A DNA stretch of 64,000 nucleotides from an uncultured Clostridia bacterium. GTDB lineage: Bacteria; Bacillota; Clostridia; TANB77; CAG-508. The stretch lies in assembly GCA_934162365.1 (NCBI GenBank), contig CAKPIK010000003.1:124001-188000 (forward strand). The letters run 5' to 3'. The stretch's first letter is position 1. The number at the start of each line of letters is the position of its first letter. Shown piece after piece: positions 59,498-64,000 of this stretch. The notes below the pieces were generated by a model, which saw only the letters and a list, made by a program, of their open reading frames with translations, did not search any database and was not told the origin of the DNA. The position numbers were made by a program, and so were the translations under genes.

Positions 59498-60385
59498 TTA
59501 GTTTGATTCTAGTAATGACGCTCCAATTATACCTGCATCATTTTCATATTTGGCAATTAATATTTTAGGTATTGGATTAAGTAAATAATTTTGAATTTTA
59601 TTTTCTAATTTGGGCATAAATATCTTTTCATAATAAGAAAAACTTCCTCCTATACATATTGCATCTGGCTCAAATATTTTTATTAGATTTGCAATTCCAA
59701 TAGCAAGAAAATCTGTATATCTTTCTATTATTTCATTAACTTGCTCTCTTTTTTGTCCACTCTCTATAATTTCAAACATTTTAAAACTTGTTATTTTATC
59801 TATATCAAACAGTTCTTCAACCTCTCTTCTAAAGGCTCTCATTGAGGCGTATTCTTCAAAACAACCATTTTGCCCACATCTGCATTTTCTTCCATTAATA
59901 TCTATAACCATATGTCCAATTTCAAAACCTTGATATTTATTAGGTGAAACTAGTTTATTATTATAAAAATATGCTCCACCAATTCCCGTTCCTAAAGTTA
60001 AGAAAATACAATTGTCATAATTTTTTAAATTTCCCAATGTTTTTTCACATATTCCTGAACATTTTACATCGTTTTTTAAGTATGTTGGTATATTAAATTC
60101 TTTTTTTAATATTTCTGGTAAGTTTATGGTTTCTCCATTTTTAGTAGCTATACCATTTACAATATCTGAAGAAGGAAATCCAATTCCGATTTTTTCAATA
60201 ATAATATCAGGTTTTTCTTCTTTTATTTCTTTAATTATTTTCTTTATATAAATTTCTATGCTTTTTAAAAAGTTATTTTTTTCTTCACTGGTCCAATTAT
60301 GCTCTTTTTTTATAATAATATTATTTTCATTATCAACAAGACCAATTCCTATATGACTTCCGCCTATATCTATTCCTATTCTCAT
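59498..60385 (-). CDS. ROK-family sugar kinase (possible glucokinase)
   Basis: 295 aa. The ATP-binding motif GIDIGGSHIGIGLVD (3-17) and LGTGIGGAYF near 128-137 mark the ASKHA/ROK kinases. A zinc site is formed by His in FEIGHMVID and cysteines in KCRCGQNGCFEEYAS. There is no DNA-binding domain, so it is a kinase and not a NagC-type repressor. The glucokinase-like role fits with the glycolytic genes nearby but N-acetylmannosamine or fructose kinase remains possible. Confidence 0.85.
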   Translation of the reverse strand: MRIGIDIGGSHIGIGLVDNENNIIIKKEHNWTSEEKNNFLKSIEIYIKKIIKEIKEEKPDIIIEKIGIGFPSSDIVNGIATKNGETINLPEILKKEFNIPTYLKNDVKCSGICEKTLGNLKNYDNCIFLTLGTGIGGAYFYNNKLVSPNKYQGFEIGHMVIDINGRKCRCGQNGCFEEYASMRAFRREVEELFDIDKITSFKMFEIIESGQKREQVNEIIERYTDFLAIGIANLIKIFEPDAICIGGSFSYYEKIFMPKLENKIQNYLLNPIPKILIAKYENDAGIIGASLLESN

Positions 60386-60408
60386 AACATTTCTCCTTTT
60401 TTATACAA

Positions 60409-60441
60409 AATGAAGAATGAATAAAATATTCACTCTTCATT
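60409..60441 (-). terminator. terminator of the pilus operon
   Basis: AATGAAGAATGAATA (60409-60423) pairs with TATTCACTCTTCATT (60427-60441), one mismatch. It follows pilC and precedes the ROK gene; the minus-strand tail begins TTTTG. Confidence 0.7.
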
Positions 60442-60448
60442 ATATTTA

Positions 60449-61798
60449 TTATACACCTGCTGCTGAGAATAACCAGCCACCCATATATACATTGATACAT
60501 GGAACCAATACTACAATTACAACAAATATTAATGCTATACCAACAATTAAGTATACTATTTCTGGTAGTACTTTCATTATTTTTGCAATTGTATTATCTA
60601 TGTCTGTTTGTAAATATTCCAACAATTTTGCCATCATTTCTTTTAAATCTGTACTCATACCAATGTTTAACATTTCAATAATCATTGGTGATGCAAGTCT
60701 AGATTTTTCAAATGATTCAACCCAAGATTGTCCAAGTATAATATCATTAATTGATGATTCTATTATTGATCTTAAAACCACATTTTTAACTACATTTTTA
60801 CTTGTCTCTAAAGAATCTTGAATTCTTATACCATTGTTTAGGTTTAACAACATTGCTCTAGCAAATCTTAAGAAATCTAGAGAAAATATTAATCTTCCAA
60901 ACAAAGGCATAGTATATTTAAAATAATCAAAATTATATCTTCCTTTAGGAGTATTTATATAAGCTATAAATACTGCAACAATTCCTCCTATTACAGCAAG
61001 TGGAATATACCAGTATTTCATCATAACGTTTATTGCATTTGCAAACCATAAAGTTATTGCTGGCAATTTTTCATTTGATCCCATAGATTCAAATAAATTT
61101 TGAATAATTGGAACTATTACAATAACACCTATTATTAACATTGCAAGTATTGCAACAAACATTACTGCATTAGGTATTAATATTCCTCTTAATTTTTTAT
61201 TAAACTTTTCAGTTTCGTCTAAATATTGAACAGCTTCTTCTAAAGATTTTGTAAGAGATCCTGATTGTTCACCAACTCTTATCATATTTATATACAAATA
61301 TGGAAATACATCTGAATAATATTCCATAGTTGTGTACATATTTTCACCGGCTTCCACACCAGCTAATATATCTTTAATTATTTCTCTTAATTGGTCATTT
61401 TCTGTAGTTTCAACAATTGTACTTAATGCATGAATATTGTTGAAATTTGCTTTTTTTAGTAAATATAAATCTTGCGTAAATATTACTAAATCTCTTGTTG
61501 TTATTCTAGTAGTAATGTTTAGGCCCATTCTCTTTAAAAGACTTACTTTTTCTGGTCTTTCAGTCGCATTAAAATAACTTCCTGCATCAATATCTTTTAC
61601 AATATCATTTACGTCGCTTATATTTCTCTTTTGTTTTTGAGTTCTTTTTGAAATAATTCTATTAACTTGTACTATATTTATTGGTGTAAGATTATTTCTT
61701 TTTAACTTTTTAATTAATGACTTTCTGTTTATGTCTTCTACTTTGTTTCTTACTATAGTACCATTGTTTGTAACAGCTCTATAAACAAAAATTGGCAT
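60449..61798 (-). CDS. pilC: type IV pilus inner-membrane platform protein PilC (GspF family)
   Basis: 449 aa. Two GspF domains (about 115-235 and 310-435), with membrane helices near 200-225, 255-280 and 418-440 (IVYLIVGIALIFVVIVVLV). MRVGEQSGSLTKSLEEAVQYL near 171-191 is a family signature; NIGMSTDLKEMM is its second-domain counterpart. The N-terminal ~100 residues match the PilC cytoplasmic extension. It is the platform on which pilus ATPases act. Last gene of pilB-pilT-pilC. Confidence 0.93.
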   Translation of the reverse strand: MPIFVYRAVTNNGTIVRNKVEDINRKSLIKKLKRNNLTPINIVQVNRIISKRTQKQKRNISDVNDIVKDIDAGSYFNATERPEKVSLLKRMGLNITTRITTRDLVIFTQDLYLLKKANFNNIHALSTIVETTENDQLREIIKDILAGVEAGENMYTTMEYYSDVFPYLYINMIRVGEQSGSLTKSLEEAVQYLDETEKFNKKLRGILIPNAVMFVAILAMLIIGVIVIVPIIQNLFESMGSNEKLPAITLWFANAINVMMKYWYIPLAVIGGIVAVFIAYINTPKGRYNFDYFKYTMPLFGRLIFSLDFLRFARAMLLNLNNGIRIQDSLETSKNVVKNVVLRSIIESSINDIILGQSWVESFEKSRLASPMIIEMLNIGMSTDLKEMMAKLLEYLQTDIDNTIAKIMKVLPEIVYLIVGIALIFVVIVVLVPCINVYMGGWLFSAAGV

Positions 61799-61816
61799 AG
61801 TCTATTTCCTCCCAAA

Positions 61817-62923
61817 TTATAATCCTTTGTCCTTTTTTATTCTTAGTTGCATTATAGTTCTATTTAAAATCTCAATGTTTTTTTCTTCTACTTGCGCTTT
61901 AGCTTGTTCTAATGTTATCTTGTCTTCCACAAACAATTTGGCAATAGAATTAATTAATCCTATACTACCATTATCAGAATTACTTTGTATTGCATCTTCA
62001 ATTTCAGAAACACTTAATTTGTCTTTTCTTATTAATCCTGAAACTATATTGTCAACTACCATAACTTCTGGAACCAATACTAGTTTATCATTTTTACCTG
62101 GCAATAATCTTTGTGAGACTACTAGTTTTAAAAGAGATGATAATAAATATTTTACTGTGGTTTGATCTGAAATTTCATAGAAGTTTATCATTCTATCTAT
62201 TGTCTCAGCACATGATTTTGTATGAAGTGTACCAATTACCAAATGCCCAGATTCTGCAGTTTCTATTGCAGCTTCCATAGTTTCTCTATCTCTTATCTCC
62301 CCTATTATTACTATATCGCAGTCTTCTCTTAATGAGTTTTTTACACCATCACTAAATGTAAGTGCATCTCCACCAAGTCCAACTTCTTTTTGTACAATCA
62401 TTGACATTTTTGATGTATGCTTATATTCTATTGGGTTTTCCAATGATAATATTTTTTTGTTTTGAGACTCATTAATTTCATTTACCAATGCATTTAATGT
62501 TGTCGTTTTGCCAGAGTTTGTTTTTCCTGTTACTAAAATTAAACCTTGTGGTTGAAATGTCATTCTTCTAACAATATCTGGTACTCCTAAATCTACATAT
62601 TTAGGCAATTCTTTTTTTATAAGTCTTAAAGTAAATATCGGAACACCATCTGAAAGTGATATATTAATTCTTAATCTTATATCTTTATACTCATATGAAG
62701 TATCCAATTTTTTTGTTTCTTTAAACAAATTATCTTTATCTAAATTTCCTTTTATTATCGAATCATATATGTCATACATATCATCTGGAGTTAATGGAGC
62801 ATATTTTTCAACTTCTTCTAATCTTCTTACAATTCTTATCATAGGTTTTAAACCTGATATTAAATGTATATCTGATGCATCTTTTTCTATTGCTATATCT
62901 ATTAAATCTTCAATTTGTACCAT
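61817..62923 (-). CDS. pilT: pilus retraction ATPase PilT
   Basis: 368 aa. A hexameric ATPase of twitching motility. It has an N-terminal PAS-like domain (ASDIHLISGLKPMIRI, 16-31), P-loop VTGKTNSGKTTTL near 134-146, Asp box region, Walker B IVIIGEIRDRETME near 206-219, and the His box HLVIGTLHTKSCAETIDRMI near 229-248. It is downstream of pilB by 15 nt. A PilT suggests dynamic pili and not only a static pseudopilus secretion system. Confidence 0.94.
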   Translation of the reverse strand: MVQIEDLIDIAIEKDASDIHLISGLKPMIRIVRRLEEVEKYAPLTPDDMYDIYDSIIKGNLDKDNLFKETKKLDTSYEYKDIRLRINISLSDGVPIFTLRLIKKELPKYVDLGVPDIVRRMTFQPQGLILVTGKTNSGKTTTLNALVNEINESQNKKILSLENPIEYKHTSKMSMIVQKEVGLGGDALTFSDGVKNSLREDCDIVIIGEIRDRETMEAAIETAESGHLVIGTLHTKSCAETIDRMINFYEISDQTTVKYLLSSLLKLVVSQRLLPGKNDKLVLVPEVMVVDNIVSGLIRKDKLSVSEIEDAIQSNSDNGSIGLINSIAKLFVEDKITLEQAKAQVEEKNIEILNRTIMQLRIKKDKGL

Positions 62924-62938
62924 TTTTAAAATTCCTTT

Positions 62939-64000
62939 CTAATTTAATAATAATTTTTTATTTAATTCTGGCATATTAGTTAAACCATTTATTACTTTTC
63001 TAATTCCATCTATTTCTAATGGTTCATAGCCATATTTTAAAGCTTCTTTTTTTATTTTTACTGAAGATTCTCCATTAGATATTAATTCTTTAAGTTCATC
63101 GTTTATTTGCATTACTTCAAATATACCAATTCTATCAAGATATCCAACATTATTGCATTTTTTACATCCTACTGCATCGTATGTTTTTTTATCTTTCATG
63201 TCAAATTTAATTCCATATTTTTCTTCAACTGATTTTATTATTTTTAATTCTTCTTCATTGAAATCTCTTTCTTTAGCACACTCCTTACATAATCTTCTAA
63301 CTAATCTTTGAGATGCAGTAGTTGCTAAAGTACTCGCTATATCATAATTAGACACTCCAAGTTTTCTAAGTCTTGTTATAACTTCGACTGCATCTATTGT
63401 ATGAATTGTAGATAAAACATAATGTCCAGTTTGTCCAGCTTGCATTGAAATTTCAGCTGTTTCTTTATCTCTTATTTCTCCAACTAATATTATATCTGGA
63501 TCTTGTCTTAATATTGTTCTTAATGAAGATGCAAAAGTAGTTTTTGAATCCATTTCAACTTGGTTTAAACCAGGTATTCTAATTTCAACTGGGTCTTCAA
63601 TTGTAGTTATATTTATTTCTGGTCTATTCAAATCATTTATTATTGCATACAAAGAAGTAGTTTTACCTTCACCTGTTGGTGCACCCATAACAGTAACACT
63701 GTTTCTTTTTTCGAAGCATTCATGTATTCCTTTATCTTTTGGAAATCCTAAGTCATATAGACCTTTAATGTTTTGATTTTTCTTTAGTAATCTTAAAACA
63801 AATTTTTCACCATATATATTTCTTTGTGAAGAAACACGAATATTATATTCTGGATAAGTAATTATTCTACCATCTTGGTCTTCTTGTTTTTCTTGATACA
63901 TATTTGAAATAGCTTTTAAACGTCCTATAACTTGAGTTTGTTTTTCTTTAGGCAATTCCACAACTATATAAAGTTCACCATCTATTCTATATCTAACTCT
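62939..64000 (-). CDS. pilB: pilus assembly ATPase PilB (GspE family), N-terminus beyond window
   Basis: Partial: the reading frame runs off the right edge, so at least 353 C-terminal residues are present. P-loop GAPTGEGKTTSLYA, Walker B DIILVGEIRDKETAEISMQ, and the tetra-cysteine zinc motif (CKECAKE; GCKKCNNVGYL) before RIGIFEVMQI are typical of PilB extension ATPases and absent from PilT. It powers pilin polymerisation. Upstream neighbours (pilins, pilM/N/O, prepilin peptidase) would lie outside the window. Confidence 0.92.
   Translation of the reverse strand, partial: RVRYRIDGELYIVVELPKEKQTQVIGRLKAISNMYQEKQEDQDGRIITYPEYNIRVSSQRNIYGEKFVLRLLKKNQNIKGLYDLGFPKDKGIHECFEKRNSVTVMGAPTGEGKTTSLYAIINDLNRPEINITTIEDPVEIRIPGLNQVEMDSKTTFASSLRTILRQDPDIILVGEIRDKETAEISMQAGQTGHYVLSTIHTIDAVEVITRLRKLGVSNYDIASTLATTASQRLVRRLCKECAKERDFNEEELKIIKSVEEKYGIKFDMKDKKTYDAVGCKKCNNVGYLDRIGIFEVMQINDELKELISNGESSVKIKKEALKYGYEPLEIDGIRKVINGLTNMPELNKKLLLN

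Noticed and set aside
1..64000. CRISPR arrays, rRNA genes, complete insertion sequences, reverse transcriptase or a DGR template repeat
   Set aside because: No regularly spaced repeats, rRNA segments, transposase or reverse-transcriptase frames were seen on either strand, and no second copy of the 26.4-26.5 kb variable region was found by eye.

Overview
The window looks like chromosome from a low-GC, anaerobic member of the Bacillota (Clostridia-like, plausibly an uncultured gut lineage). The reasons are very AT-rich DNA, strong GGAGG/GAGGTG ribosome binding sites, a T-box leader on pheST, a PrkC/PrpC-RlmN-RsgA-Rpe block, an archaeal/eukaryal-type ProRS, a trimeric [FeFe]-hydrogenase and L-lactate dehydrogenase. 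Genus-level placement is not possible from sequence reading alone. Most genes lie on the minus strand.

Layout. 1-4 kb: a tiny membrane peptide, a DUF3298 protein and a short-chain dehydrogenase (+), then HU and a SpoVB-like flippase (-). 4-6.6 kb: a structured ~100-nt GC-rich element followed by an orphan VirD4/TraG-like coupling ATPase. 6.6-12 kb: rlmN-prpC-prkC-rsgA-rpe. 12-16.4 kb: asd, a cysteine desulfurase, proS and scpB. 16.5-24.6 kb: a tandem-OB SSB, rqcP, ylmH, dut, a Fic protein with an acidic partner, rimO and murI. 24.8-26.3 kb: a lipid kinase and plsC. 26.4-27.6 kb: a prepilin-like protein with an FGE/C-type-lectin domain. 28-35.5 kb: two small proteins, DUF308, a small alarmone synthetase, T-box-pheS-pheT-dtd and an APH-type kinase. 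35.7-41.3 kb: eno and the hydrogenase operon. 41.4-47 kb: an accessory-looking stretch with foreign-looking genes, an MFS/dehydrogenase pair, tRNA-Gln(CTG) and a YgjP-like protein. 47-56 kb: ldh, the GGGtGRT/NifU-like pair, a YezG-like immunity protein and the glycolytic run gap-pgk-(gmk-like)-tpiA-gpmI. 56-60 kb: mtaB, mreB and a ROK kinase. 60.4-64 kb: pilB (cut by the window edge)-pilT-pilC.

How it fits together: glycolysis (gap, pgk, tpiA, gpmI, eno) feeds lactate formation (ldh) and hydrogen production (HydABC), with Fe-S supply genes (cysteine desulfurase, NifU-like protein) nearby. The T-box couples pheST-dtd expression to tRNA-Phe charging.

The strongest unusual signal is at 26397-26546. 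The last ~50 codons of the prepilin/FGE protein are about 46% GC in a ~28% GC gene. They consist largely of NAC/NAT/ANC-type codons, as expected from adenine-specific mutagenesis of AAC/AAT codons, and a perfect 9-bp GC-rich hairpin follows 5 nt after the stop codon. This is the signature of a diversity-generating retroelement (DGR) variable repeat. No reverse transcriptase or template repeat is in the window, so it would be a remote target. The pilus ATPase operon at 60-64 kb offers a possible export or assembly route for it. Other points of interest are the structured element at 3976-4075, the Fic/acidic-protein pair, a YgjP-like protein with HQFAH in place of HExxH, and ribosome binding sites buried in hairpins upstream of pgk, eno and the cysteine desulfurase.
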